Below, in pieces: positions 49,077 through 57,200 of a stretch of 64,000 nt of DNA. Location: contig NZ_JAAOEN010000001.1 of assembly GCF_011320225.1 (NCBI RefSeq), positions 911,652 through 975,651 of the forward strand, in the 5' to 3' direction. Every line of letters begins with the position of its first letter. The first letter of the stretch is position 1. The notes below the pieces were generated by a model, which worked only from the letters and a program-made list of their open reading frames with translations, was not told where the DNA came from and did no database searches. Position numbers and translations under genes: made by a program. The DNA is from Phytoactinopolyspora limicola. Lineage in GTDB: Bacteria; Actinomycetota; Actinomycetes; Jiangellales; Jiangellaceae.

Positions 49077-50255
49077 TCACACGACGTGCCGCTCCGGCCG
49101 ACCGGTGCGCCCCGCGGCGAACCGCCCGGCATCAAGGGGGCCGACGTCGACCACCGGCACGCGGTCCATATAGAGATCGCGAACCACCTCGCCGACCGCC
49201 GGCGCCTGCAGAAACCCGTGCCCGGAGAAGCCGGTGGCGTAGAGGAAGTTCTCCGGGCTGTCGGCCCGGCCGATAAGGGCGTTGTGATCTGGGGTGATCT
49301 CGTAGAGGCCCGCCCAGCCAGACGTAACCACCACCTCGGCCAGCGCCGGTGCACGATCGGACATCACCGCGCGGAACGGTGTCAGCCAGTCCGATGTCCA
49401 TGTGGTGTCGAACCCCGGCTCTTCGCGTGGGTCGGCGAGCCCGATGAGGAGTGTGTCGTCGTCGGCGTTGTGAAAATAGCCCGTCGATCCGGTGTCGATG
49501 GTGAACGGAATGGTGGGTGGTGCCGGACGCAGCGGCGCGGTGATACCGACCTGTCGGCGGACCGGCCGGACCGGCAGATGCACGCCGGCCATCTCGCCGA
49601 GGGCGGCCGACCACGCTCCACCGGCGCAGATCACCGCAGCGCAGCTGATGGTGCCACCACTGGTGTGGACCTGGGTGACCCGCTCGCCGCGGATGTCCAT
49701 ACCGGTCACCGCGGTACCGGTGACGATCGTCGCACCTTGCCCGACTGCCGCACTCGTGTAGCCATCGATCACCCGGGTAGGCCGCGCATGCCCGTCGTCG
49801 GGAGAGAAGGCGGCGGCGAGTATCCCGTCGGTGGCGATCAACGGGCATAGGCCCCGGGCCTCGTCCGCGTCGATCAAGCGGGCTGGTACTCCGATCCGGC
49901 GCTGGACGGCGATGCTGTCCTCGAAAGCCGTCACTTGATCGTTGGTGGTCAGGAGGAAGAGATAGCCGACCTGGCTCAGTCCGATGTCGTGGCCGGGGCG
50001 GTGCGGAAAGTCCGCGTAGGCGGTCAGACTTCGCGCGCCCAACTCGATGTTGAGCGGATCGGAGAACTGGGCACGAACCCCGCCGATGGGTTTACCCGAG
50101 CTGCCGCTGGCCAGTTCGTCCCGCTCGACGAGGACGACGTCGGTGATGCCGGCTTCCACAAGATGGAACGCGATGCTGGCGCCCATCACCCCGCCGCCGA
50201 TGATGACGACCTCGGCGTGATCGGGCGGGGCGGTGTTGTGGGCGGAACGGGGCAT
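49077..50255 (-). CDS. FAD-dependent amine/glycine/D-amino-acid oxidase (DadA/SoxB-like)
   Basis: A 392-residue DAO-fold flavoenzyme: VVIIGGGVMGASIAFHLVEA, VERDELASGSSGKPIGGVRA, AVICAGGAWSAALGEMAG, GWAGLYEITPDHNALIG and LYATGFSGHGFLQAPAVGEV. These oxidise the C-N bond of secondary or D-amines (sarcosine, glycine, D-amino acids). The start at 50255 has GAGGAGGG upstream; the long frame to 50717 crosses the divergent SDR gene. It lies 32 bp from the AsnC stop, convergent, so a link to kynurenine metabolism is positional only. Confidence 0.87.
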   Translation of the reverse strand: MPRSAHNTAPPDHAEVVIIGGGVMGASIAFHLVEAGITDVVLVERDELASGSSGKPIGGVRAQFSDPLNIELGARSLTAYADFPHRPGHDIGLSQVGYLFLLTTNDQVTAFEDSIAVQRRIGVPARLIDADEARGLCPLIATDGILAAAFSPDDGHARPTRVIDGYTSAAVGQGATIVTGTAVTGMDIRGERVTQVHTSGGTISCAAVICAGGAWSAALGEMAGVHLPVRPVRRQVGITAPLRPAPPTIPFTIDTGSTGYFHNADDDTLLIGLADPREEPGFDTTWTSDWLTPFRAVMSDRAPALAEVVVTSGWAGLYEITPDHNALIGRADSPENFLYATGFSGHGFLQAPAVGEVVRDLYMDRVPVVDVGPLDAGRFAAGRTGRPERHVV

Positions 50256-50346
50256 GGAACCATCCCTCCTCCGGCCGGGTCGCTCCGCGAACGCGAAAGC
50301 CACACCGAGGCCCGGTGACGTTGCCCCGGCGGTAGCGCCGGGAAGC

Positions 50347-50410
50347 ACCAGTATCTGGGTGACCAGTGTCCGGGTGACCAGTATCCCGGTGACCAGTGTC
50401 CGGGTGATGC
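50347..50410. repeat. 15-bp tandem repeat in the FAD enzyme/SDR divergent spacer
   Basis: GTGACCAGTGTCCGG (50359-50373), GTGACCAGTATCCCG (50374-50388), GTGACCAGTGTCCGG (50389-50403), with a partial copy on each side. Located in the 256-bp divergent control region. It may be an array of regulator-binding half-sites or a slippage repeat. Confidence 0.7.
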
Positions 50411-50511
50411 GTGTGTGCGGAGTCGGGTGGTCCGCGGTAGCGGGGAGGCCCGAGAAGAATTCCCCGAATAGCTGACACAGGGTGGCAAGAATAGGTGGGT
50501 AGCGTCGGGGC

Positions 50512-51426
50512 ATGACACAACCACTGGCAGGTAAGGTCGCCCTGGTCGCCGGAGCCACCCGAGGTGCCGGCCGGGGCATCGCGGTCGAACTCGGTGCCGC
50601 CGGGGCCACGGTGTACGCGACGGGCCGCAGCACCCGCCGGCAACGTTCGGAGCTGGACCGCCCCGAGACCATCGAAGAGACCGCCGAACTCGTCACCGCG
50701 GCCGGCGGAACAGGCATCGCGGTGCCGGTAGACCACCTCGAACGTGATCAGGTGCACGAGCTCATCGAACGCATCGACCACACCCACGCCCGCCTCGACA
50801 TCCTGGTCAACGATATCTGGGGCGGCGAGAAGTTGTTCAGCTGGACCGACCGGCTCTGGGAACACTCACTGGACGACGGGTTCCGCCTACTCCGGTTGGC
50901 CATCGACACCCACATCATTACCAGCCACTATGCGCTTCCACTGCTCATCCGGAACCCCGGGGCGCTCGTCGTCGAGGTCACCGATGGGACGGCGGAATAC
51001 AACGCGGCCAACTACCGCGCCACCTTCTTCTACGACCTCGCCAAGGCATCAGTGCTGCGTATGGCGTATTCCCAGGCGCAGGAGCTAGCGCCACTCGGCG
51101 GCACCGCCGTAGCGTTGACTCCGGGCTGGCTGCGTTCGGAGATGATGCTCGACGCGTTCGGCGTCACTGAGACCACCTGGCGCGACGCACTGGAGAGGGT
51201 GCCACATTTCGGTATCTCGGAGACCCCCGCCTTCGTCGGCCGGGCCGTCGCCGCGCTGGCGGCCGACCCCGACGTGGCGCGCTGGTCCGGACAGTCGTTG
51301 TCCAGCGGTCAGCTCGCTCGTGAGTACGGATTCACCGATGTGGACGGCAGTCAGCCCGACGCCTGGCGTTACCTCGTCGAAGTGCAAGATCGCGGGTTGC
51401 CGGCGGATCCCACGGGTTACCGCTGA
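50512..51426 (+). CDS. SDR-family oxidoreductase (DHRS1-like)
   Basis: A 304-residue SDR: ALVAGATRGAGRGIAVELGA with TGRSTRRQRSEL, VDHLERDQVHELIERID, LVNDIWGGEKLFSW (instead of NNAG, as in the DHRS1 subgroup) and Tyr-Lys in FYDLAKASVLRMAY. The WGG-containing loop and ~300-residue length separate it from FabG-like SDRs. The substrate is unknown. Its 3' end overlaps the convergent GNAT gene by 10 bp. Confidence 0.88.
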   Translation: MTQPLAGKVALVAGATRGAGRGIAVELGAAGATVYATGRSTRRQRSELDRPETIEETAELVTAAGGTGIAVPVDHLERDQVHELIERIDHTHARLDILVNDIWGGEKLFSWTDRLWEHSLDDGFRLLRLAIDTHIITSHYALPLLIRNPGALVVEVTDGTAEYNAANYRATFFYDLAKASVLRMAYSQAQELAPLGGTAVALTPGWLRSEMMLDAFGVTETTWRDALERVPHFGISETPAFVGRAVAALAADPDVARWSGQSLSSGQLAREYGFTDVDGSQPDAWRYLVEVQDRGLPADPTGYR

Positions 51427-52124
51427 GGCGGTGTGTGGTGCGTAGCACCCGGGAACCGGACGTCGGCGGCACGGGAGCGTACTCTTCGGCGCGGGCGGAG
51501 GATCACCTCACTGCCGACTGGTTGGAATCCGACGCTGAGGAAGGCCCGCAACGAACGGGCATTACCCGGTGACACCGCCGCGAAGACCACCTCACCGGCC
51601 GGGACGAGGCCGAGGGAGTCGGCGAGCAGCGAACGTCCCCAGCCGCGGCCTTGCCCGTCGTGTACTGCTTCGACGCTCAACTCTCGGCGGCCCGCCAGGC
51701 CGGCCGCGACCGTCACGACGCCACGTTCGTCACCGAAGACCCGGACCCCGGTGCGCAGCCGGGCGGCGTGCCGTACCCGTGGGTGGCTGACGGCATCGTG
51801 CCGCTCGGGAGGACCACCACCGCCAGTACCCGTGGCGACGAGGGTGACGTCGATCGTGCCGACTTCTCCGCCGCCACCGGCCAGCCAGCGCAGGAAATCC
51901 GGACTCAGAGAGCCGCCAAAGCCATCCGGGTGCTGGTCCGCGACCATGGTGGGAGACAGGGCGGTGGCAACAACCGCGTGCCCGGTGAACGCCACCGAAC
52001 ACTCCAACCCGCCGGCCGGAGGTGGCACCACCTCTACCGCGCCGTCCACCGGCGGGAACCGGCCGTCGGCTGCCGCGAGCATCATGTGGAGCAGCGGATG
52101 AACCACCCCCGGGTCGCCGTTCAT
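51417..52124 (-). CDS. GNAT-family N-acetyltransferase
   Basis: A 235-residue protein. The C-terminal half has the GNAT core: VVTVAAGLAGRRELSVEAVH, the acetyl-CoA loop GQGRGWGRSLLADSL and AAVSPGNARSLRAFLSVGFQ with PVGSEVIL. The N-terminal half is less conserved (FTGHAVVATALSPTMV). The substrate is unknown. It lies 16 bp upstream of the xthA stop on the opposite side and shares its strand. Confidence 0.75.
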   Translation of the reverse strand: MNGDPGVVHPLLHMMLAAADGRFPPVDGAVEVVPPPAGGLECSVAFTGHAVVATALSPTMVADQHPDGFGGSLSPDFLRWLAGGGGEVGTIDVTLVATGTGGGGPPERHDAVSHPRVRHAARLRTGVRVFGDERGVVTVAAGLAGRRELSVEAVHDGQGRGWGRSLLADSLGLVPAGEVVFAAVSPGNARSLRAFLSVGFQPVGSEVILRPRRRVRSRAADVRFPGATHHTPPQR

Positions 52125-52140
52125 TGGGGTAGGTCACCGT

Positions 52141-53004
52141 TCACCGGGCCTGGGGCAGCTTCACCGACCCGCGCTGTGCCGCTGGTGCCGACGGCGGCGG
52201 AACCACCGGCCCGATGTCGCCGTCCGGGGCGGTGTCGAGGTCGACGATCACCGGGGCGTGGTCGCTCGGACCGGTACCCTTCCGGGCCTGCCGATCCACC
52301 CATGCCGCGGCCACCCGCGCCGAAACCGGGGTAGTGGCCAGAATCAGGTCGATCCGCATGCCGAGATCCTTGTGGAACATGCCGGCGCGGTAGTCCCAGT
52401 ACGTGAAGATCCGCTCGTCGGGCCAGCGCTCGCGGATGACATCGTGCAGGCCGACGCCCCGCAAGGCGGCCAAATGCTCACGCTCGGGCGCCGTGACGTG
52501 GGTCTGCCCGGCGTAAGCCTCCGGATCGAACACGTCGGCGTCGGTCGGGGCGATGTTGACGTCACCACACACCAGTGCATCGGCCGGCCCGGCCTGCACA
52601 GTGGCGCGCAGAGCGTCGAGCCAGGCCAGCTTGTAGTGGTAATGATCGGAGTCGGGCTCCCGGCCGTTGGGCACATACATCGAATGGACGCGGACCCCGG
52701 CACAGGTCGCAGCCAGCGCCCGGGCCTCCGGATGGGGAAAACCCGGAGCCCCCTCAAGTCCGGGTACGACGTCGTCGAGCCCGACCCGAGACAAGATCGC
52801 CACCCCATTCCAGCGTGGTTCTCCGTGGTGGGCGAAGGTGTACCCCAACTCGGCCAACGGTTCGCCGAACATGGTGGCGAAGGCGTCGTCGGCGAGTTTG
52901 GTCTCCTGGAGGCACACCACGTCCGGCTGGCGTTGTTGAAGCCATGTCAACAGGCGGGGTTGCCGTTGCTTGGCCGAATTCACGTTCCACGTCGCTACCC
53001 GCAC
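52141..53004 (-). CDS. xthA: Exodeoxyribonuclease III (AP endonuclease)
   Basis: A 287-residue EEP-fold DNA repair nuclease: VRVATWNVNSAKQRQPRLLT, VVCLQETKLADDAF (metal Glu), WNGVAILSRVGLDDV, MYVPNGREPDSDHYHYKLAW, ALVCGDVNIAPTDADV, IFTYWDYRAGMFHKDLGMRI-type substrate loop, and GPSDHAPVIVDL (catalytic His). It cleaves abasic DNA in base excision repair. The GTG at 53004 matches the family start; the frame to 53151 runs into the repeat array. No signal peptide. Confidence 0.94.
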   Translation of the reverse strand: MRVATWNVNSAKQRQPRLLTWLQQRQPDVVCLQETKLADDAFATMFGEPLAELGYTFAHHGEPRWNGVAILSRVGLDDVVPGLEGAPGFPHPEARALAATCAGVRVHSMYVPNGREPDSDHYHYKLAWLDALRATVQAGPADALVCGDVNIAPTDADVFDPEAYAGQTHVTAPEREHLAALRGVGLHDVIRERWPDERIFTYWDYRAGMFHKDLGMRIDLILATTPVSARVAAAWVDRQARKGTGPSDHAPVIVDLDTAPDGDIGPVVPPPSAPAAQRGSVKLPQAR

Positions 53005-53040
53005 CTGACCTACGTTAGCGCTCCGCCCCCACCCCCGGTT

Positions 53041-53618
53041 GTGCACCTGATCTCCGTTTGTGCGCCTGATCGTTTTTGTGGCGACGATCAGGTGCAGGGG
53101 GATGGCGACGTCCAGCGCCGACGGGCGGTTGCGGCGTCTGATCGTCGCCACGATGTGGATGCGATGTGGAACGCTTGGCGATCAGATGCGCCAACCGTTG
53201 GATGACGTCCGGTAGCGCATCTGATCATTCGTCCGTGTTCCACATCGTCGCGGATCCGCTGGGCGCTCTGCCGCTTGTCGGTGGTGCCGGGTGCTCCCCC
53301 CCCGGAGGTCTCTACAGCCGCCGTACACCCACCGGCGGACCGCACATGCGCTCGCCGTCGTCGTCCGCATACCCGTGCGCCCAAAGCTCCGACAACGGCT
53401 CCCCCCGACGAGGTGGCCACGATCAGATGCATAAGCCACCGGATCTCGGTCCGTCGTGCATCTGATCGTCCGCCATCCGCATGATGAGACGTGATCAGAT
53501 GCACACCGGTCGGCCGTTGCCTCGCAATCGCCCACGCGCGGCGCATCTGATCGTCGCCACAAAAACGATCAGGCGCACAAGCGGAGATCAGGTGCACAAA
53601 CGGAGATCAGGTGCACAA
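53041..53618. repeat. Array of GATC-cored inverted repeats bounded by 57-bp inverted repeats
   Basis: The outer arms 53041-53097 and 53541-53597 are inverted copies differing at only a few positions; they contain GTGCACCTGATCTCCG, GCGCCTGATCGTTTTTG and TGGCGACGATCAG. The unit CGGAGATCAGGTGCACAA is repeated in tandem at 53582-53599 and 53601-53618. Inside are three hairpins of GATCAGATGC-spacer-GCATCTGATC type: 53180-53191 with 53215-53226, 53421-53431 with 53458-53468, and 53493-53502 with 53543-53552. GCGATGTGGAAC (53161-53172) pairs with GTTCCACATCG (53238-53248), nesting the first. ORFs across it encode only repeated HLIVAT-like peptides and are not genes. It lies between xthA and the NmrA-like gene (both minus). 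Confidence 0.85.
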
Positions 53619-53622
53619 CGGG

Positions 53623-54468
53623 TCAGCGGAAGGCGGCAGCGTGTTCGACGGCCCATTGGCGGTACGTGCGCGCCGGTGCGCCGGTCACGGCCTCGATCTC
53701 GTTGGTGAGCGGTTCCGGATTCTCCACCATGGAGGCCCACGCGTCGAGGGCCGCCTGGACGAACTCCGGGTCGCCCCATTCGGCGAGATACTGGCGTTCG
53801 GCGGCGTCGCGGGACATCTCTTCCCACCGCACTGGACGGCCGATCGCCTCGCCGATGGTGCGCACCTGTTCGACCTGGCTGATGTGTTCCGGCCCGGTCA
53901 GCGGATAAGCCCGGCCCACATGATGGTCCTCGAGCAGGGCATGGACGGCCACCGCCGCGAGGTCGGCTTCGTGGACGAGGGAACGACGGGCGGCGCCGTA
54001 GGGGGCCCGCACCACACCGTCGGTGCGGATGCTTTGAGCCCATTCGAGGGTGTTGGAGGTGAAGCCGGAGGCACGCAGGAAAGTCCATTCGACGCCGGAT
54101 TGTTCGATGAGTTCCTCGACCTCGCCCCAGAAGCCGGTCGGGCGTTGGTTGGCCGCGTCCTCGAGTGCGGAGAGGAAGACGACGCGGCGGGCGGCTTTGG
54201 TGAGCCGGGCAACGGTTGGTGGTGCGGCGTCGGCCGAGAGCAGTGGCCAGATGAGGAAGATGGACCCGACCCCGTCGAGCGCCGTGTCAAGTGTGTCGGG
54301 TTGGGTGAGATCGCCGGGAACGACGTCGACGCCGGTGGGAAGTTGGGCGCGTTCAGGATGGCGCACGACGGCGCGGACGTCGGCGCCGGCTGCGACGAGG
54401 CCGGTGACGACGTGTCGGCCGACGTGACCGGTGGCGCCGGTGACGAGGATGGTGCCGGGGACGGACAT
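53623..54468 (-). CDS. NmrA-like NAD(P)-binding oxidoreductase
   Basis: A 281-residue atypical SDR: ILVTGATGHVGRHVVTGLVA (GxxGxxG), VRAVVRHPERAQLP (NADP-type Arg), VVPGDLTQPDTLDTALDGVG, FLIWPLL, WTFLRASGFTSNTLEWAQSI. NmrA-like or quinone-reductase-2-like proteins sense or use NADPH in redox stress. The start at 54468 has GGAGG six bases before. Its promoter has an over-long 19-bp spacer holding a SoxR-type dyad, and soxR is the divergent neighbour. Confidence 0.88.
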   Translation of the reverse strand: MSVPGTILVTGATGHVGRHVVTGLVAAGADVRAVVRHPERAQLPTGVDVVPGDLTQPDTLDTALDGVGSIFLIWPLLSADAAPPTVARLTKAARRVVFLSALEDAANQRPTGFWGEVEELIEQSGVEWTFLRASGFTSNTLEWAQSIRTDGVVRAPYGAARRSLVHEADLAAVAVHALLEDHHVGRAYPLTGPEHISQVEQVRTIGEAIGRPVRWEEMSRDAAERQYLAEWGDPEFVQAALDAWASMVENPEPLTNEIEAVTGAPARTYRQWAVEHAAAFR

Positions 54469-54555
54469 GGATGCCTCCGTGAAGGTTTCGTCGATGTCGA
54501 CCAACCGTGGTTTCGGCCCGGCCGACGGCGGGCCCACGACGGGCCAGCTGTTCCC

Positions 54556-54586
54556 AGCCTCTGACTTCAACATAGGTTGAGGTCAA
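54556..54586 (-). promoter_or_regulatory. SoxR-type promoter of the NmrA-like gene
   Basis: On the minus strand: -35 TTGACC (54586-54581), 19-bp spacer, -10 GAGGCT (54561-54556). The spacer region carries the dyad GACTTCAAC (54563-54571), ATAG, GTTGAGGTC (54576-54584), 8 of 9 bp symmetric. A 19-20 bp spacer spanned by the operator is the mark of MerR-family activated promoters. On the other strand TAGTGT (54588-54593) lies seven bases before the soxR ATG, suggesting a leaderless soxR message. Confidence 0.8.
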
Positions 54587-54600
54587 GTAGTGTGATCGGC

Positions 54601-55140
54601 ATGACATCTGTTCCCGCGGATGCCGAGGTCTTGACCATCGGCGAGCTGTCGGAGCGTAGTGGCGTCCCCGCGTCGGCGTTGCGTTTCTATGAACGGCAAG
54701 GGCTCATCAGTAGCGAGCGCACCTCGGGCAATCAGCGCCGGTACAACCGAGCGACGTTGCGTCGAGTGGCCTTCATCCGGGCATCACAGAGGGTCGGGGT
54801 TCCGCTCGCCGACATCGGCGGAGTGCTGGCCATGCTCGAAGGCGCCGCTCCCACCCGCGAGTTTTGGGTGCAGGCGTCGTCATGCTGGAGTGACATCCTC
54901 GACGCCCGTATCAAGCAACTCCAGAGGATGCGCGACCTCTTTACCGAGTGCATCGGGTGTGGCTGCTTGTCGTTCGAGCAGTGTGAGCTGATCAACCCCG
55001 GAGACAAGCTGGGCCGGAACGGTTCGGGCGCGCCGCGGCTTATGCCCGGACGTGCTGGTCGGCTACCGGATGGCGACGAGGACGTGGTCGTCGCCCACCT
55101 GCCAGACCGGTGCGACACTGCCGAAGCCAGCGGCATGTAG
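54601..55140 (+). CDS. soxR: SoxR, redox-sensing [2Fe-2S] MerR regulator
   Basis: A 179-residue MerR protein. Winged helix (LTIGELSERSGVPASALRFY, NQRRYNRATLRRVAFIRASQ), dimerisation helix, and the [2Fe-2S] ligands CX2CXCX5C at Cys117, Cys120, Cys122, Cys128. SoxR responds to redox-active compounds; in actinobacteria it activates a few oxidoreductase and export genes. The C-terminus extends ~40 residues past the usual end, and its last 78 bp overlap antisense to the methyltransferase gene. Confidence 0.93.
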   Translation: MTSVPADAEVLTIGELSERSGVPASALRFYERQGLISSERTSGNQRRYNRATLRRVAFIRASQRVGVPLADIGGVLAMLEGAAPTREFWVQASSCWSDILDARIKQLQRMRDLFTECIGCGCLSFEQCELINPGDKLGRNGSGAPRLMPGRAGRLPDGDEDVVVAHLPDRCDTAEASGM

Positions 55141-55884
55141 CAGGCGGGTGTGTCCTTCGACGCTGAGCCCGTTGCCGTGGTGGGTGTGCCCGTCGGCCGT
55201 CTCGTCACCAGTGGTGGTGCCGTCCGCTGCGGCCCTCGTCGCTAGTCGAGTGGCGCGAACTCGGTTTAGTTCGGCGAGCTCGGGGTCGGCGAGGGCGGCG
55301 TCCCACCAGGTGTCCCACTGCTCGTTCTCCCGTACTCCGGCCCGCTGTGCGCGTTGGTCGCGGACGTGCGTGCCCAGTGTGTTCATCCGTTGGTCGTCGT
55401 GCCCCAGGTGGTCACCGTTGACCAGCGCACCACCGGGTGCGAGCGTGGTGCCGAGGAATCGGTAGAGTTCGGCGACGTGGTGGCGGCTCAGCCAGTGCAG
55501 TGCGGTGGTGGACACGGCCGCATGGATGGTGGGTGGCAGGTGATGGTGCCAAGTGGAGCCGGCGAGGTCGCCGTCGACCCACTCGATGGTGTCGCCGTAG
55601 TGGGTGCGGGCCAATCCGAGGAGGAGCGGGTCGGCGTCGACGCCGATGATGGTGGCCCTGGGTAGGCGTTCGTGTAGCCGCGCGGCCAGCGAGCCTGGTC
55701 CACAACCGAGGTCGACGACGACGGGGTGGTCGACGCTGGCCACCACGTGGGTGACGACGTCCGCGATCACCGCGAAGCGTTCCTCCCGGTCGGCGATATA
55801 GAACTCCTGTTGTGCGTCCCACCGTTGTAGCCAGGTGGCCGCGGTGTGAGCCGGTACCGTCGTCTGATTGGTGGGACGTTCCAT
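55063..55884 (-). CDS. SAM-dependent methyltransferase
   Basis: A 273-residue class I methyltransferase: VVVDLGCGPGSLAARLHERL (motif I), IIGVDADPLLLGLAR (motif II acid), IHAAVSTTALHWL (motif IV) and LGTTLAPGGALVNGDH. Resembles trans-aconitate/UbiE-like enzymes; the substrate is unknown. The stop lies inside the convergent soxR frame (78-bp overlap). It is divergent from a CGNR regulator, which probably controls it. Confidence 0.85.
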   Translation of the reverse strand: MERPTNQTTVPAHTAATWLQRWDAQQEFYIADREERFAVIADVVTHVVASVDHPVVVDLGCGPGSLAARLHERLPRATIIGVDADPLLLGLARTHYGDTIEWVDGDLAGSTWHHHLPPTIHAAVSTTALHWLSRHHVAELYRFLGTTLAPGGALVNGDHLGHDDQRMNTLGTHVRDQRAQRAGVRENEQWDTWWDAALADPELAELNRVRATRLATRAAADGTTTGDETADGHTHHGNGLSVEGHTRLLHAAGFGSVAPVWQVGDDHVLVAIR

Positions 55885-55895
55885 GACGCGACTCC

Positions 55896-55925
55896 GTCAC
55901 TGTCGATTAATCTAATGCCAGTGAC
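55896..55925. promoter_or_regulatory. Operator between methyltransferase and CGNR gene
   Basis: GTCACTG (55896-55902), 16 bp including AATCTAAT, CAGTGAC (55919-55925): a perfect 7-bp inverted repeat in the 71-bp divergent spacer. It has the same AATCTAAT core and CAGT arm as the site before the first CGNR gene at 11440-11465. Confidence 0.7.
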
Positions 55926-55955
55926 GAGCCTAGATGAGGGGGTGTAACTGGTCAA

Positions 55956-56540
55956 GTGGACTTCGACAGTCACACGAGTGATGTGGTGATGTCGGCGGTG
56001 CGTGTCGTCAACCTGCTGACCCCGGGTTATGCCCGCGGCCGCCAGTATGACGCGGCTGACATCACCGGCCAGGTCCGAGCGGATCTACTCCCGCGCGGCT
56101 CCAACCGGGTACCCGACGTTTCCGACACCGACGTCGAAGAATTACGTGAGTACGCCTTGCGGCTGCGCCAGGTCTTCGTCGCTGTTGACGACGGACGTGT
56201 CGACGACGCATGTGAGTACGTCAACACGCTGCTTCGCGAGACTCGTGCGGCGCCCGTCCTGACCCGGCACGACCACGAACCCTGGCACCTGCACTTTCAC
56301 GCTATCGATGCCGCGTGGGCTACCAGTTGGGCAGCACCGATGGCGACCGCCCTGGCGGTCGTCCTGGGTAACCCGATGTTCGAGCGGTTAGGGGTGTGTA
56401 CAGCTCCGTCGTGTGACCGCGTGTTCGTCGACACCTCCCGTAACGGTGCTCGAAGGTTCTGCTCCACTGCGTGTCAGAATCGGGTCAAGGCTGCGGCATT
56501 TCGCGCACGGCAGCGCAGCTCCACGGGACCAACCGGGTAA
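55956..56540 (+). CDS. CGNR zinc-finger (ABATE-domain) regulator
   Basis: A 194-residue protein with an ABATE N-terminal domain (FDSHTSDVVMSAVRVVNLLT, HLHFHAIDAAWATSWAAPMA) and a C-terminal zinc finger: CTAPSCDRVFVDTSRNGARR, then FCSTACQNRVKAAAFRARQ (CxxxC, CxxxC; CQNR replaces CGNR). The GTG start is supported by the family-typical FDSH start. A putative transcriptional regulator of the divergent methyltransferase and itself. The GNAT gene follows 11 bp downstream. Confidence 0.87.
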   Translation: MDFDSHTSDVVMSAVRVVNLLTPGYARGRQYDAADITGQVRADLLPRGSNRVPDVSDTDVEELREYALRLRQVFVAVDDGRVDDACEYVNTLLRETRAAPVLTRHDHEPWHLHFHAIDAAWATSWAAPMATALAVVLGNPMFERLGVCTAPSCDRVFVDTSRNGARRFCSTACQNRVKAAAFRARQRSSTGPTG

Positions 56541-56551
56541 AAGGAATGTGG

Positions 56552-57112
56552 ATGATCGACCACCTCCAGCCGATCGAGACCAAACGACTCGTCCTACGTC
56601 CGTTCACCACCAGCGACGAAACCGACATGTTCGCCTTCGAGTCCCGGGAGGACGTGGCCCGATACCTGTACAACGAGCCACGCAGCCCGGAGGACAACAC
56701 CCGCGAACTCGCCGCCCGGCAGACGAAGACGGCGCTACGCAACCAGGGCGACACCCTGATCCCGGCCATCGAACTCGATGGCACGGTCATCGGGTACACG
56801 GTGCTCACGTGGCTGAGCCGGCAGCATCAGCAGGGCGAGTTCGGCTATGTCCTGCACCCGTCCTACAGCGGTCAGGGGTATGCCACCGAGGCCGCGGTCG
56901 AGATGCTGCGGCTCGGGTTCGAGCGCTTGAAGCTGCATCGCATCATCGGCCGCTGCGACGCGCGCAACACCGCGTCGCAGCGGGTCATGGAGCGCCTCGG
57001 GTTACGCAAGGAAGCCCACTTCGTCGGCAACGAGATCTTCAAAGGGGCCTGGGGTGAAGAACTCGTCTACGCCATGCTCGCCGCGGAATGGGATCGATCC
57101 CCCTGGAAGTAA
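56552..57112 (+). CDS. GNAT-family acetyltransferase (RimJ/RimL-like)
   Basis: A 186-residue GNAT of the ribosomal-protein/aminoglycoside-type RimJ group: IETKRLVLRPFTTSDETDMF, FGYVLHPSYSGQGYATEAAV (acetyl-CoA loop SGQGYAT), LHRIIGRCDARNTASQRVME and LGLRKEAHFVGNE. The ATG at 56552 has AAAGGA about seven bases upstream. It follows the CGNR gene by 11 bp in one operon. The acceptor is unknown. Confidence 0.88.
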   Translation: MIDHLQPIETKRLVLRPFTTSDETDMFAFESREDVARYLYNEPRSPEDNTRELAARQTKTALRNQGDTLIPAIELDGTVIGYTVLTWLSRQHQQGEFGYVLHPSYSGQGYATEAAVEMLRLGFERLKLHRIIGRCDARNTASQRVMERLGLRKEAHFVGNEIFKGAWGEELVYAMLAAEWDRSPWK

Positions 57113-57200
57113 CGGCCGGATGACCGCCCGGAATGCTGCCTTCACCCAACCTCAGGCCCGGAAGTAGAGCGTGTCCGAGCCAGCCGCGATGCGCAGGGCA

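Noticed and set aside
53088-53597. A 169-codon minus-strand ORF with repeated HLI-type peptides
   Set aside because: It reads through the inverted-repeat array; repeated peptides reflect the DNA repeats and no family or ribosome site is seen.
53041-53618. CRISPR array
   Set aside because: Repeats are inverted, of unequal spacing and paired in hairpins; there are no regular spacers and no cas genes.
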